Shown one piece after another: positions 26,132 to 34,914 of a stretch of DNA of 64,000 nt. The DNA is from Pseudosulfitobacter pseudonitzschiae (GTDB lineage Bacteria; Pseudomonadota; Alphaproteobacteria; Rhodobacterales; Rhodobacteraceae): NCBI RefSeq assembly GCF_900129395.1, contig NZ_FQVP01000004.1, positions 496,001 through 560,000 on the forward strand, written 5' to 3'. Under the pieces are notes generated by a model, which saw nothing but the letters and a program-made list of their open reading frames with translations, was not told the origin of the DNA and ran no database searches. A program made the position numbers and the translations under genes. How positions within the stretch are numbered: the stretch's first letter is position 1; each line of letters starts with the position of its first letter.

Positions 26132-26363
26132 GACATTCTCTCCTGATTTTGGTCCAGCATGACCACAGCCGGGCCCGAAGCGCAAAAGGATTTCCGAACA
26201 CCTGCCCCTTTGTCTGCGCCCGTATTGTTGGCAGTTTCCGGTTGCAGCGCCGGAGTTGTGACCGTGCAAGAGGTTTTGCTTGATCGGTCCCGTATCAAGG
26301 CCGCATAGTTTTTCATGAGCCGCATCAAGACGGCCGTATGCAACCGTGTAGGGACAGCCAACA

Positions 26364-27683
26364 ATGACCGATATTTCACATGGGGCCTATGCGGACCCCA
26401 ACGAGACCCCTCCTATGGCCCAGGCGATTCCGCTGGGTTTTCAACACGTTCTGGCGATGTTCGCGTCGAACGTTACGCCGTCGATTATCGTGGCGGGCGC
26501 GGCGGGGCTGGCCTTTGGCGGGCCGGAACAGGTGTACCTGATCCAGATGGCGATGCTGTTTGCAGGGATTGCGACGCTGTTCCAGACCATCGGCTTTGGC
26601 CCCGTGGGCGCGCGGCTGCCGATCATGCAGGGCACCAGCTTTGCCTTTGTCGGCGTGCTGGCGGGTGTTGCCGCGACCCAAGGGATGGGCGTGGCGCTGA
26701 CCGCTTGTCTGATCGGGGGCACCCTGCACTTTTGTCTGGGCGCGTTCATCAAAAGCCTGCGGTGGCTGTTCCCGCCGCTGGTCACGGGGTTGGTCATCCT
26801 GGCGATTGGTCTGTACCTGATCCCGACCGCGATCAAATATGCCGCAGGCGGGGCGGCCGATTTCCAGATGGCGGCGGAAAGCTTTGGCTCCCTGAAGCAC
26901 TGGGCCGTGGCGCTGACCGTGGTCGTTGTGGCGCTGGCGATCAAGTTCTTTGCAAAGGGGGCGCTCAGCAACTCGGGCATCCTGATCGGGCTGCTGGCGG
27001 GCTATGTGCTGGCGTTTATCCTTGGGATGGTCAATTTTGCCGCCGTGGGCAAGGCCGCGTGGATCACAGGCATCACGCCGATGCCCTTCGGGTTCGAGTT
27101 CAATCTGGGCGCGGTGATCGCCGTGACGCTGGTGTGCGTGGTCTCTGCGATTGAGACCGTGGGCGACACCTCGGCCACCACCAAGGCGGGCGCGGGGCGC
27201 GATGCGACGGATGACGAGATTGCCGGTGCCACCTATGCCGACGGGCTGGGCACGGCGGTGGCTGCGGTCTTTGGCGGTTTGCCCAACACGTCGTTCAGCC
27301 AGAACGTCGGCATTGTCGGCATGACCGGCGTGATGTCGCGCCATGTGGTGACGATTGGCGGGCTGGTGCTGATCGTCTGCGGGCTGCTGCCCAAGATCGG
27401 GGCGGTGATCGCGTCGATGCCGCTGCCGGTGCTGGGCGGCGGGGTGATCGTGATGTTCGGCATGGTGGCGGCCGCCGGTCTGAACGTGCTGACCGAGGTG
27501 AAGATGAACCGCCGCAACATGGTGATCATCGCCGTGGCGCTGACGGCGGGCCTGGGGCTGAACCTGGTGCCGACGGCGGTGCAATATCTGCCCGGTGTGC
27601 TGTCGACGCTGGCCACAAGCGCGGTGGCACCGACGGCGCTGGTGGCGGTTGTGCTGAACCTGGTGCTGCCTGAGGAGATTTGA
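26364..27683 (+). CDS. NCS2-family nucleobase:cation symporter, probably urate/xanthine
   Basis: The 439-residue membrane protein belongs to the nucleobase-cation symporter 2 family (PbuX/UacT-like). It has about 12-14 hydrophobic segments, the family Gln-His motif in PLGFQHVLAMFASNVT and the signature GGLPNTSFSQNVGIVGMTG. Members carry xanthine, uric acid or uracil with H+ or Na+. The divergent uraH gene argues for urate or xanthine, but this is inferred from context. The start ATG at 26364 follows AGGGA at about 10 bases. The 232-base divergent gap shows no clear operator to me. Confidence 0.88.
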   Translation: MTDISHGAYADPNETPPMAQAIPLGFQHVLAMFASNVTPSIIVAGAAGLAFGGPEQVYLIQMAMLFAGIATLFQTIGFGPVGARLPIMQGTSFAFVGVLAGVAATQGMGVALTACLIGGTLHFCLGAFIKSLRWLFPPLVTGLVILAIGLYLIPTAIKYAAGGAADFQMAAESFGSLKHWAVALTVVVVALAIKFFAKGALSNSGILIGLLAGYVLAFILGMVNFAAVGKAAWITGITPMPFGFEFNLGAVIAVTLVCVVSAIETVGDTSATTKAGAGRDATDDEIAGATYADGLGTAVAAVFGGLPNTSFSQNVGIVGMTGVMSRHVVTIGGLVLIVCGLLPKIGAVIASMPLPVLGGGVIVMFGMVAAAGLNVLTEVKMNRRNMVIIAVALTAGLGLNLVPTAVQYLPGVLSTLATSAVAPTALVAVVLNLVLPEEI

Positions 27684-27699
27684 CGGTCTAAGGCGGCGC

Positions 27700-27735
27700 G
27701 GCCCTTCGGGGCGGATTTTTGAACCAGGGAAGGGG
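27700..27735 (+). repeat. Dispersed intergenic repeat, class C (TTCG hairpin with T-tract), copy 1
   Basis: A hairpin with a TTCG tetraloop (GCCC-TTCG-GGGC, 27701-27712) is followed by GGATTTTTGAACCAGGGAAG. The same arrangement recurs at 54824-54865. The hairpin and T-run make a likely intrinsic terminator for the permease gene ending 17 bases upstream. Confidence 0.6.
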
Positions 27736-27849
27736 CGGGGCGCGGCGGGCGCCTTGCCCCTTTTGCCATGGCGGGGGCTGGAAATGGGCAGTGGATAACT
27801 GCGGCTTCATGCTTTTAGAATCGGCGTATCGCATGCTAGATATGGCGGT

Positions 27850-29694
27850 ATGGCCATAGCAGACAACAATATCAACGATTCACGCCCGGTGATCCGGCAA
27901 CTGGACGAAGGCGCGATCAACCGCATCGCGGCGGGTGAGGTGGTTGAACGGCCAGCGTCGGCGGTCAAGGAGCTGGTGGAGAACGCGCTGGATGCGGGTG
28001 CGCGGCGGGTAACCATCGACATTGCGGACGGCGGCAAGACCTTGATCCGTGTGACCGATGACGGCTGTGGCATTGCCGGGCACGATCTGGCGCTGGCGCT
28101 GAGCCGCCACGCCACGTCGAAGATTGACGGGTCGGATCTGTTGAACATCCACACCTTTGGCTTTCGCGGCGAGGCGCTGCCCAGTCTGGGGGCGGTGGGT
28201 CGGCTGAGCATTGCCAGCCGGGTGCCGGGGGCCGAGGCGTTCCAGATCAAGGTGGAAGGCGGCGCAATGGGCAAGGTGCGGCCCGTGGCGCTGAACGCGG
28301 GCACGGTGGTGACGCTGGGCGATCTGTTTTACGCCACGCCCGCGCGGCTGAAATTCATGCGCACCGACCGCGCCGAGGCGCAGGCGATCACCGACATCAT
28401 CAAGCGGCTTGCGATGGCCGAACCCTTTGTGCGGTTCGAGCTGCGCGATATTTCCAACGACAGCCCGCGCACGGTGTTCGTGGCCGAGGCGCAGACAGGC
28501 GATATGTTCGATGCGCTGCACGGGCGTTTGGCGACGGTGCTGGGGCGCGAGTTTGCAGATAATTCGCTGGCGATTGATGCCGAGCGAGAGGGCTTGCACC
28601 TGACCGGCTATGCGGCCCTGCCGACCTATTCGCGGGGTTCTGCGGTGGCGCAATATCTGTTCGTGAACGGGCGGCCCGTGCGCGACAAGCTGTTGGTGGG
28701 GGCGCTGCGCGGGGCCTATTTCGATTTCCTTAGCCGCGACCGGCATCCGGCGGCGGCGTTGTTTCTGGATTGTGATCCGACGCTGGTGGACGTGAACGTG
28801 CACCCTGCGAAATCCGAGGTGCGTTTTCGCGATCCGGCGCTGGCGCGGGGGCTGATTGTCTCGGCGCTGCGTCATGCGCTGGCGGGGGCGGGGCATCGCG
28901 CGTCGTCCACTGTGGCGGGGGGCGTGATCGAGGCGATGCGGCCCGAAGGCGCGGGCGCTGATACGCCGCGTGTCTATCAGATGGACCGCCCCAGCCTTGG
29001 GCTGCGCGCTGCACCTTACCAGACGCCGCAACCCAGTGGCTTTGCCGAGATGGCGCGGGACTACAGCGGGCAGGTGGCCGCACCCGAACCCGTGGCCGAA
29101 AGCGATCCGCAGGACCTGCCGCTGGGCACCGCGCGGGGCCAGGTGCACGAGAATTACATCATCGCGCAGACCGCCACCGGCATGGTGATCGTGGACCAGC
29201 ACGCGGCGCACGAACGGCTGGTCTATGAAAAGCTGAAACGCCAGATGGCCGAGAATGGTGTTGCCGCGCAGGCGTTGCTGATCCCCGAGATTGTCGAGCT
29301 GAGCAATGGCGATTGCGCCCGCTTGCTGGACTTGGCCGAGGATCTGGCGCGGCTGGGGCTGGGGATCGAAGCCTTTGGCGGTGGGGCCATCGCAGTGCGC
29401 GAAACCCCGGCCATCTTGGGCGAGGTCAACGCCGAGGCGATGATCAAGGATATTCTGGACGAGCTGGACGACATGGGCAGCAGCCAGACCGTGCAGGTAC
29501 GGATCGAGGCGATTCTCAGCCGTGTGGCCTGTCATGGGTCGATCCGCTCGGGGCGCTGGATGCGGGCCGAAGAGATGAACGCGCTGCTGCGCGAGATGGA
29601 AGCGACGCCGCATTCGGGGCAGTGCAACCACGGGCGGCCGACCTATGTGGAGCTGAAGCTGGCCGATATCGAACGACTTTTTGGGAGAACTTGA
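27850..29694 (+). CDS. mutL: DNA mismatch repair endonuclease MutL
   Basis: MutL couples mismatch recognition by MutS to strand incision. The 614-residue product has the GHKL ATPase motifs in order: [17 protein letters not shown], and [13 protein letters not shown], then a Pro-rich linker and the C-terminal dimerisation domain. The endonuclease motif DQHA(X)2E(X)4E is present as [12 protein letters not shown], so this is a nicking-competent MutL, as expected in a lineage without MutH. The late [12 protein letters not shown] corresponds to the conserved CPHGRP region with Asn for Pro. A small foreign-looking gene follows with a start two bases after the stop. Confidence 0.96.
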   Translation: MAIADNNINDSRPVIRQLDEGAINRIAAGEVVERPASAVKELVENALDAGARRVTIDIADGGKTLIRVTDDGCGIAGHDLALALSRHATSKIDGSDLLNIHTFGFRGEALPSLGAVGRLSIASRVPGAEAFQIKVEGGAMGKVRPVALNAGTVVTLGDLFYATPARLKFMRTDRAEAQAITDIIKRLAMAEPFVRFELRDISNDSPRTVFVAEAQTGDMFDALHGRLATVLGREFADNSLAIDAEREGLHLTGYAALPTYSRGSAVAQYLFVNGRPVRDKLLVGALRGAYFDFLSRDRHPAAALFLDCDPTLVDVNVHPAKSEVRFRDPALARGLIVSALRHALAGAGHRASSTVAGGVIEAMRPEGAGADTPRVYQMDRPSLGLRAAPYQTPQPSGFAEMARDYSGQVAAPEPVAESDPQDLPLGTARGQVHENYIIAQTATGMVIVDQHAAHERLVYEKLKRQMAENGVAAQALLIPEIVELSNGDCARLLDLAEDLARLGLGIEAFGGGAIAVRETPAILGEVNAEAMIKDILDELDDMGSSQTVQVRIEAILSRVACHGSIRSGRWMRAEEMNALLREMEATPHSGQCNHGRPTYVELKLADIERLFGRT

Positions 29695-29695
29695 A

Positions 29696-30007
29696 TTGAC
29701 CTACTATCGCGATATCACAAGACAGAAACCCACTAGAACTATTCCAGGTTGTAAAACAGAGATATGGGAGGGAATAGGCCAGGCTGAGGTGGTACTGAGG
29801 CTTCCGAAGGCGCTGTTAGAAGATATCTTGCAAGAAGTCATAACTACTAACGCAAGTCCTCAAGCCAAGTTGAGTTGGGATGGCAAAGAGTACGACGTTG
29901 AAATTTTCGGTGCGAGAATGGAAACTTTCGACCACACTGCCGCCGCTGGTAATGAGAAAATAGGGAAGGCGTTGGTAGATTTGCTTGGGATTCGAGATAG
30001 TCCGTGA
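29696..30007 (+). CDS. Small AT-rich gene of unknown function between mutL and rmuC
   Basis: This gene would encode 103 residues from a TTG start at 29696, preceded at 8 bases by GGGAG lying within the end of mutL. Its composition is clearly unlike its neighbours: it uses AGA, AGG, ATA and TTA codons and AT-rich third positions. The product contains QAEVVLRLPKALLEDILQEV and KIGKALVDLLGI; I recognise no family and see no signal or membrane segment. The stop overlaps the rmuC GTG start (GTGA), so it fits the operon precisely. Recent horizontal acquisition is inferred. Confidence 0.6.
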   Translation: MTYYRDITRQKPTRTIPGCKTEIWEGIGQAEVVLRLPKALLEDILQEVITTNASPQAKLSWDGKEYDVEIFGARMETFDHTAAAGNEKIGKALVDLLGIRDSP

Positions 30008-31239
30008 TTAATGTCGGCGCTAACTCCTATGCGCTGAGCGATCCGCTGGTGCTGGCCGCTGCGGGGGCAGGCGTTTTGCTGCTGTTGATCGTGGTGTTGC
30101 TGATTGCGACGGTGCGGGCGGCGGGGCGCAGTGCGCGGATGGCGATGCCGCTGTCGCAGCAGATGCAGGTGTTGGGGCAGAACGTGCATCAGTTGGGTAT
30201 GGGGCAGGCGCAGCTTCAGGGTGGTTTGCAGACCGTCAGCGACACGCAGGCGCATGCACAGGCGCAAATGATCCAGACAGTCGAGGTGCGGCTGGCCCAT
30301 GTGCAACAGCAGATGCAGGACCGGTTGGCCGACAACGCCATGCGCAGCCAGCGTGCGCTGACCGAGATGCAGGAGCGGATGCGCGAGACCCTGCACGGCT
30401 CGTCCAAACAGACCACGACCAGCCTGACGCAGTTGCAGGAACGGCTGGCGTCCATCGACAAGGCGCAGGACAATATCACCAAGCTGTCGGGGGACGTGCT
30501 GTCCTTGCAGGACATCCTGTCGAACAAGCAGACGCGCGGCGCTTTTGGGGAAATCCAGCTGACCGATATCGTCAGCAAGGCACTGCCGCGCGACAGCTAC
30601 CAGATGCAGGCGACGCTTTCGAACGGGCGGCGGGCCGATTGTCTGATCCACCTGCCGAACCCGCCCGGTCCCATCGTCATCGACAGCAAATTCCCGCTGG
30701 AAGCCTATGAGGCGCTGCGCAAGGCCAAGACCGAGTGGGATCTGAACGAGGCGGCCAAGGCGATGCGCGTGGCGGTCAAGAAACACATCAACGACATTTC
30801 CACCAAGTACATCCTGGAAGGCGAAACTGCCGACGGCGCGCTGATGTTCCTGCCCTCCGAGGCCGTTTATGCCGAATTGCACGCGAATTTTCCCGAACTG
30901 GTCCGCGCAGGCTTTGACGCGCGGGTGTGGATCGTGTCGCCCACCACCTGCATGGCGACGCTGAACACCATGCGTGCGATCCTGAAGGATGCGCGGATGC
31001 GCGAGCAGGCGGGGGCGATCCGCACCACCCTGCGCCAGTTGCACCGTGACGTGGAAATCGTGGTGGAGCGGGTGGACAAGCTGAACCTGCATTTCGGACA
31101 GGCCCGCAAGGATCTGGACGGGATCAGCACCGCCGCCGAACGTGCGGGTAAGCGGGCGGCGCGGTTGGACAACTTTGATTTCGAGGAAATCGACGAGACC
31201 CCCAGCACAGTCGTGCCGCTGACCACCCCCGAGACATGA
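30004..31239 (+). CDS. rmuC: DNA recombination protein RmuC
   Basis: RmuC is a nuclease-fold protein that limits inversions at short inverted repeats. The 411-residue product has one N-terminal transmembrane helix (about 16-37), a long coiled-coil region rich in Gln (about 45-170) and the conserved RmuC domain beginning near GAFGEIQLTDIV, with IVIDSKFPLEAYEAL, DGALMFLPSEAVYAEL and the later ISPTTCMATL-like segment (IVSPTTCMATLNTM). The GTG start at 30004 overlaps the stop of the small gene before it. Confidence 0.93.
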   Translation: MINVGANSYALSDPLVLAAAGAGVLLLLIVVLLIATVRAAGRSARMAMPLSQQMQVLGQNVHQLGMGQAQLQGGLQTVSDTQAHAQAQMIQTVEVRLAHVQQQMQDRLADNAMRSQRALTEMQERMRETLHGSSKQTTTSLTQLQERLASIDKAQDNITKLSGDVLSLQDILSNKQTRGAFGEIQLTDIVSKALPRDSYQMQATLSNGRRADCLIHLPNPPGPIVIDSKFPLEAYEALRKAKTEWDLNEAAKAMRVAVKKHINDISTKYILEGETADGALMFLPSEAVYAELHANFPELVRAGFDARVWIVSPTTCMATLNTMRAILKDARMREQAGAIRTTLRQLHRDVEIVVERVDKLNLHFGQARKDLDGISTAAERAGKRAARLDNFDFEEIDETPSTVVPLTTPET

Positions 31240-31308
31240 ACGCAGGCTTGTGGAGCACCGCGGTTTGCGCCATAGGCAGCCATCCCTCAGCCGCGAAAGG
31301 CGACCCTC

Positions 31309-31476
31309 GTGGATTACAAGAAATCAGGCAATGCCAAAGTCGGCAAGAACGCGCCGCGTCACAGCGAACACAACGCCAAGGGCAGTGAAAAGAACCCCTT
31401 TGGCAAAGGCACCGACAAGGCCGCGCTGCTGGCCCGTATGAAAGCTGCGGCCGAGGCGAAGAAGAAACAGGGCTGA
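31309..31476 (+). CDS. Tiny lysine-rich protein of unknown function
   Basis: A 55-residue protein starts at GTG 31309 with AAAGG nine bases upstream. It is very basic and has no hydrophobic segment: the first half is rich in Gly, Asn, Lys and His (NAPRHSEHNAKGSEKNPFGK) and the second is a helix, ALLARMKAAAEAKKKQG. GC-rich third positions support real coding. It may bind nucleic acid, but I have no family assignment. It stands 69 bases after rmuC and reads in the same direction. Confidence 0.6.
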   Translation: MDYKKSGNAKVGKNAPRHSEHNAKGSEKNPFGKGTDKAALLARMKAAAEAKKKQG

Positions 31477-31506
31477 ACGCCCGGGCCCTGACAGGTTTGC
31501 AGCCGC

Positions 31507-31530
31507 ATTCACAGTTTTGAAAACGTGAAT
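31507..31530. promoter_or_regulatory. 24-base inverted repeat upstream of the CPT-like gene
   Basis: ATTCAC-A-GTTTT-G-AAAAC-GTGAAT: the arms ATTCACGTTTT and AAAACGTGAAT are perfectly complementary except for one extra A in the left arm and a central G. It lies 30 bases after the tiny gene and about 87 before the next start. No T-tract follows, so it could be an operator rather than a terminator. Confidence 0.35.
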
Positions 31531-31617
31531 GGGGGGCGTGCTTGCGCCATCTGACGTTTGTTTTTGCCCGGAACGCGCGTATCACGGTGCCTTGTGCAGG
31601 CAGTGTGAGGTGTCGAT

Positions 31618-32163
31618 ATGGGCGGACAGATCATATTTCTTCACGGGCCATCCAGCAGTGGTAAGTCAACCACCGCGAAGGCATTGCAAGACGCGATCGA
31701 ACTGCCGTTCTGGCATATTTCCATCGACCACCTGCGTGACAGCGGTGTGTTGCCCGGCAAGCGTATCAGGTCGCGGGAGTTCCAGTGGTCGCAGATGCGC
31801 CACCCGTTTTTTGACGGGTTTCACGCCTCGCTGGTGGCCTATGCCCATGCGGGCAACAATCTGATCGTCGAACATATCCTGGAACAGCCAGAGTGGATTG
31901 CCGATCTGAAACGGCTGCTTGGCCCGTTCGATGTGTATTTCGTGGGTCTGCATTGTGATTTGGACGTGCTGAACAGACGTGAAATCGCGCGGGGGCACCG
32001 ACCGGTGGGCAGCGCCTCGCAGGATTTTCATACTGTTCACGTCGGGCGCACCTATGACATTGAACTGGACGGCACCGCGGATACGGCGCGGAATGTGGCG
32101 GCACTTTTGCAGGGCTGGCGGTCAGGCAGGCGTGTGTCGGAGTTCGCCACGTCCGCATCGTGA
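31618..32163 (+). CDS. Chloramphenicol phosphotransferase-like (CPT family) P-loop protein
   Basis: The 181-residue protein is a P-loop kinase: Walker A is GPSSSGKST near residue 10, followed by an IDHLRDSG segment and a C-terminal RREIARGHRPVGSA block that matches the CPT family first described in Streptomyces venezuelae. Most bacterial members have unknown substrates, so actual drug phosphorylation should not be assumed. It ends one base before the chrR stop on the other strand. Confidence 0.8.
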   Translation: MGGQIIFLHGPSSSGKSTTAKALQDAIELPFWHISIDHLRDSGVLPGKRIRSREFQWSQMRHPFFDGFHASLVAYAHAGNNLIVEHILEQPEWIADLKRLLGPFDVYFVGLHCDLDVLNRREIARGHRPVGSASQDFHTVHVGRTYDIELDGTADTARNVAALLQGWRSGRRVSEFATSAS

Positions 32164-32823
32164 TCAGATGCGGATGAACCGCTGGAATATCTTCAGGAAC
32201 AGCCCCTTGAACCGCAAGGGCGCATCGGTGACGGCCAGACAGATGCAATCCTCGTGGATGTCGGCGACAGGTGTGTGGTTCACATCCGCGTCGGCGGTTT
32301 CCACGTCGCCGCGCGCGAAATAGCCGTCATCGTCCTGAAAGGCGCCTTGCAGCACCAGCGTCATTTCGGTGCCGTTGTGGCCATGGTCGGGCATGGCGAC
32401 GCCGGCGGGTATGTGCAGCAGACGCGCTGTTGCATCCGCCGAGGTGGGCAGGATCGCCTGCCGCACGCCCATCCCGATGTTGCGCCATTTCACACCGGAC
32501 AGGTCATCGCCGATATAGTCGCTGAGCGGTGCCGGCACGGTTTTGCTGCGCGTTGACGGTGCACGCTCTGTCAGGCCTGACGGACAATCCTCAAGCCGCT
32601 CCATCACGGCGGCAAGGCTGCCTGTGTCCATTGTCGCCAGTGCGTCGTCGTCCGCGCCCAGCATGGCGCCACCGATGCTGTCGAAGCTGGCCAGTTGCGC
32701 GCGGCAATCGTCGCACAGCGAAATATGGGTCGCCACGAGGATGTTGAACGCCTCGGGCAATGTTCCTGCCGAATAGCCCATCAGCATCTGGTCCGTGATG
32801 TGGTGTTTGATGTCGTTTTTCAT
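32164..32823 (-). CDS. chrR: Anti-sigma factor ChrR (zinc-binding, with cupin domain)
   Basis: ChrR holds sigma-E inactive until singlet oxygen releases it. The 219-residue product has the N-terminal zinc-binding anti-sigma domain with HxxxCxxC (His33, Cys37, Cys40) plus an upstream His at residue 7 or 8, and a C-terminal cupin domain with MPDHGHNGTEMTLVLQG and VNHTPVADIHEDC supplying likely metal ligands. It lies 5 bases after rpoE on the same strand and is surely co-transcribed with it. The layout matches Rhodobacter sphaeroides rpoE-chrR. Confidence 0.93.
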   Translation of the reverse strand: MKNDIKHHITDQMLMGYSAGTLPEAFNILVATHISLCDDCRAQLASFDSIGGAMLGADDDALATMDTGSLAAVMERLEDCPSGLTERAPSTRSKTVPAPLSDYIGDDLSGVKWRNIGMGVRQAILPTSADATARLLHIPAGVAMPDHGHNGTEMTLVLQGAFQDDDGYFARGDVETADADVNHTPVADIHEDCICLAVTDAPLRFKGLFLKIFQRFIRI

Positions 32824-32828
32824 GGCTT

Positions 32829-33383
32829 CTACTTCATTGCGTGGCGCAGTCGATCCAGCGCCAGACGTATTCTTGATTTGATCGTGCCCAGGGGCAGACC
32901 GGTCTGAGCGGCGATTTCGCTGTGGGTCAGTTCCCCGAAATACGCCTTTTCCAGCAAGGCGCGTTGTTGCGCCGGCAGCTCCGCGATGGCGCGGGCCAGT
33001 GTTTCACTTTCCTGCTGCAGGGCGATCACATCCGCCTGCGCCGGTTCTTCTTCGGGGCCCCATGTCAGCTCTTCCGGCTCGGGGCGGCGCTGCTTGCGCA
33101 GCGCGTCGATCTTGCGGTTCCGGGCAATCGTGAAGATCCACGTTGCCACCGATGCCCGCGATGCATCGAATAAATGTGCTTTGGCCCAGACGGTGACCAT
33201 GACCTCTTGGGCGCACTCCTCAGCCAGGGACGCATCCGCCCCCGACTTGATCAGAAACCCCTTCACCCGCGGTGCGAAGTGGTCGTAAAGCTCGGCAAAG
33301 GCTGCACGGTCCCGTGATGTGTGGATGCGTACCATATGGTCCACCCACAAGGATCGTTTCTCGGCCGTTTCGCGCGTGCTCAC
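32829..33383 (-). CDS. rpoE: ECF sigma factor RpoE, singlet-oxygen response (ChrR-controlled)
   Basis: The 184-residue sigma factor has region 2 (FAELYDHFAPRVKGFLIKSG and ATWIFTIARNRKIDALRK) and region 4 (AYFGELTHSEIAAQTGLPLG with TIKSRIRLALDRLR), closely resembling Rhodobacter RpoE. The GTG at 33383 is taken as start because AGGA precedes it at 9 bases and it fits the family length; the longer upstream reading has no family similarity. A promoter matching its own consensus lies about 100 bases upstream, so it is probably autoregulated with chrR. Confidence 0.93.
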   Translation of the reverse strand: MSTRETAEKRSLWVDHMVRIHTSRDRAAFAELYDHFAPRVKGFLIKSGADASLAEECAQEVMVTVWAKAHLFDASRASVATWIFTIARNRKIDALRKQRRPEPEELTWGPEEEPAQADVIALQQESETLARAIAELPAQQRALLEKAYFGELTHSEIAAQTGLPLGTIKSRIRLALDRLRHAMK

Positions 33384-33480
33384 TTTTGTTGTTCCTGTCG
33401 CAGGGGCAAACCCCGTCCCCTTTTCATGTGGGTAAACCCGCAAAGCGGGCGTCTGAGTGTCGTGACCTGCGAACATACCC

Positions 33481-33510
33481 CTGTTACGCGTCCGATCACC
33501 AGTTGGATCA
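33481..33510 (-). promoter_or_regulatory. Sigma-E-type promoter of rpoE-chrR
   Basis: Read on the minus strand, TGATCC (33510-33505) is followed after exactly 18 bases by TAACAG (33486-33481). The R. sphaeroides sigma-E consensus is TGATCC-N18-TAAGA, so the -35 is perfect and the -10 matches four of five bases. The predicted leader of about 90 bases includes a small hairpin, CCCGC-AAA-GCGGG at 33437-33449. Confidence 0.75.
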
Positions 33511-33546
33511 CAATTTATTTTTTTGAAGCAATTTGAAACCGAAAGC

Positions 33547-33575
33547 TGATTTGCCCCGTACGTATGGCATAAGAA
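33547..33575 (+). promoter_or_regulatory. Sigma-E-type promoter of the divergent oxidoreductase operon
   Basis: TGATTT (33547-33552), 17 bases, then TAAGAA (33570-33575). The -10 is perfect for the sigma-E consensus, the -35 matches four of six and the spacer is one base short, so this site should be weaker than the one facing rpoE. The predicted start of transcription is about 20 bases before the first ATG. Confidence 0.6.
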
Positions 33576-33603
33576 CAAACACGGCCAAGGAAACAAAAAC
33601 ACA

Positions 33604-34914
33604 ATGCCATTTGAAGCCCCCCGCGCCTACAGCGCCCCCGGCCCCAAGAAAATCGCAGTCATCGGCGCAGGTATTTCAGGGATGGGCGCGGCCCACATGC
33701 TGGGTGACCAGCACGCAGTCACCTTGTACGAGGCCGAGCCGGATCTGGGGGGACATGCGCGCACCCGAATGGCGGGCTGCAAGGGTGATACGCCGGTCGA
33801 CACCGGGTTCATCGTGTTCAACTATGCCAATTATCCGCATCTGGCGGCGCTTTTTGCTGAACTGGAGGTGCCGGTCGTGCCGTCAAACATGAGCTTTGGC
33901 GCGTCTATCGGTGGCGGGCGGCTGGAATACGGGCTGGCCAGTCTGGGGGCGCTGTTCGCGCAGCCGCGCAATGCGGTTGATCCACGGTTTCTGGGCATGG
34001 TGCGGGATGTGTTCCGGTTCAACAAACGGGCCTTGCGGCTGGCGCAGGCGGACCGGCAGATGACCGTGGGCGCGTTCCTGAAGCTGTTGGGCACGGGCAA
34101 ATGGTTCCGCGATTACTATCTGTTGCCGCTGTCCGGCGCGATCTGGTCGACGCCCACGGAAAAGATCATGGATTTCCCTGCGCACGCGATGATCCAGTTC
34201 TTTGAAAATCACGCCTTGCTGCACCACACCGGCCAGCACCAATGGTACACGGTCGAGGGGGGCAGCCGTTCTTATGTCACCCGGCTTGAGGCCGCATTGC
34301 GCCGCAGCGGGGTCAACATTCGGCTGAACTCCCCCGTCCAATCCGTGCGCCGTACAGCAGCGGGTGCGCAGGTGAAGGCATGGGGCGGAGAGTGGGAGAC
34401 GTTTGACGAGGTTATCTTTGCGACCCATTCTGACGATACGCTGAAACTGCTGGCAGATCCGTCCGAGCAGGAACAGTCGGTGCTGGGCGCTGTGGCCTAC
34501 CAGCCCAACGACATCGTGCTGCATTCTGATGAGACGATCATGCCACGCCGTCGCCAGACCTGGTCGTCGTGGGTCTATACCGAAGCCGCGGACAGCGCAT
34601 CCGAGCGGATCGACCTGACCTATTGGATGAATTCGTTGCAGCCGTGGCTGAAAGGGGAACAGTTCTTTGTCACCCTGAACAGCCGCCGCGAGATCAACCC
34701 GGACTTGATCTGGGATCAGGTCACCCTGCGCCATCCGGTTTATGATCTGGCAGCACTGGCGGCGCAAAAGCAAGCCGCACAGATGAACGGGACCAACAAC
34801 ACGTGGTTCTGCGGTGCGTGGATGAAGAACGGATTTCACGAAGACGGGCTGTCCTCGGCCTTTGACGTGGCACAGCGGTTGTTGGCTGTGCCGGCCGTGT
34901 TGGCGGCGGAATGA
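33604..34914 (+). CDS. FAD-dependent amine-oxidase-like oxidoreductase (RSP_1091-like)
   Basis: The 436-residue protein is a flavoprotein of the amine oxidase/phytoene-desaturase group, with dinucleotide-binding motif AVIGAGISGMGAA near residue 20, an acidic second strand and GGHARTRMAG. Its place beside rpoE-chrR matches R. sphaeroides RSP_1091, which as I recall is needed with CfaA for furan fatty acid formation and for ChrR turnover under singlet oxygen. The catalysed step is inferred from that parallel. It opens a five-gene operon with 4-base overlaps throughout. Confidence 0.88.
   Translation: MPFEAPRAYSAPGPKKIAVIGAGISGMGAAHMLGDQHAVTLYEAEPDLGGHARTRMAGCKGDTPVDTGFIVFNYANYPHLAALFAELEVPVVPSNMSFGASIGGGRLEYGLASLGALFAQPRNAVDPRFLGMVRDVFRFNKRALRLAQADRQMTVGAFLKLLGTGKWFRDYYLLPLSGAIWSTPTEKIMDFPAHAMIQFFENHALLHHTGQHQWYTVEGGSRSYVTRLEAALRRSGVNIRLNSPVQSVRRTAAGAQVKAWGGEWETFDEVIFATHSDDTLKLLADPSEQEQSVLGAVAYQPNDIVLHSDETIMPRRRQTWSSWVYTEAADSASERIDLTYWMNSLQPWLKGEQFFVTLNSRREINPDLIWDQVTLRHPVYDLAALAAQKQAAQMNGTNNTWFCGAWMKNGFHEDGLSSAFDVAQRLLAVPAVLAAE

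Noticed and set aside
31618-32163. Chloramphenicol resistance gene
   Set aside because: The protein belongs to the CPT-like P-loop family, but most such proteins have unknown substrates; nothing in the context supports resistance.
33384-33602. N-terminal extension of RpoE
   Set aside because: The extra residues have no sigma-factor similarity and run over the two sigma-E promoter elements; GTG 33383 has a ribosome binding site.
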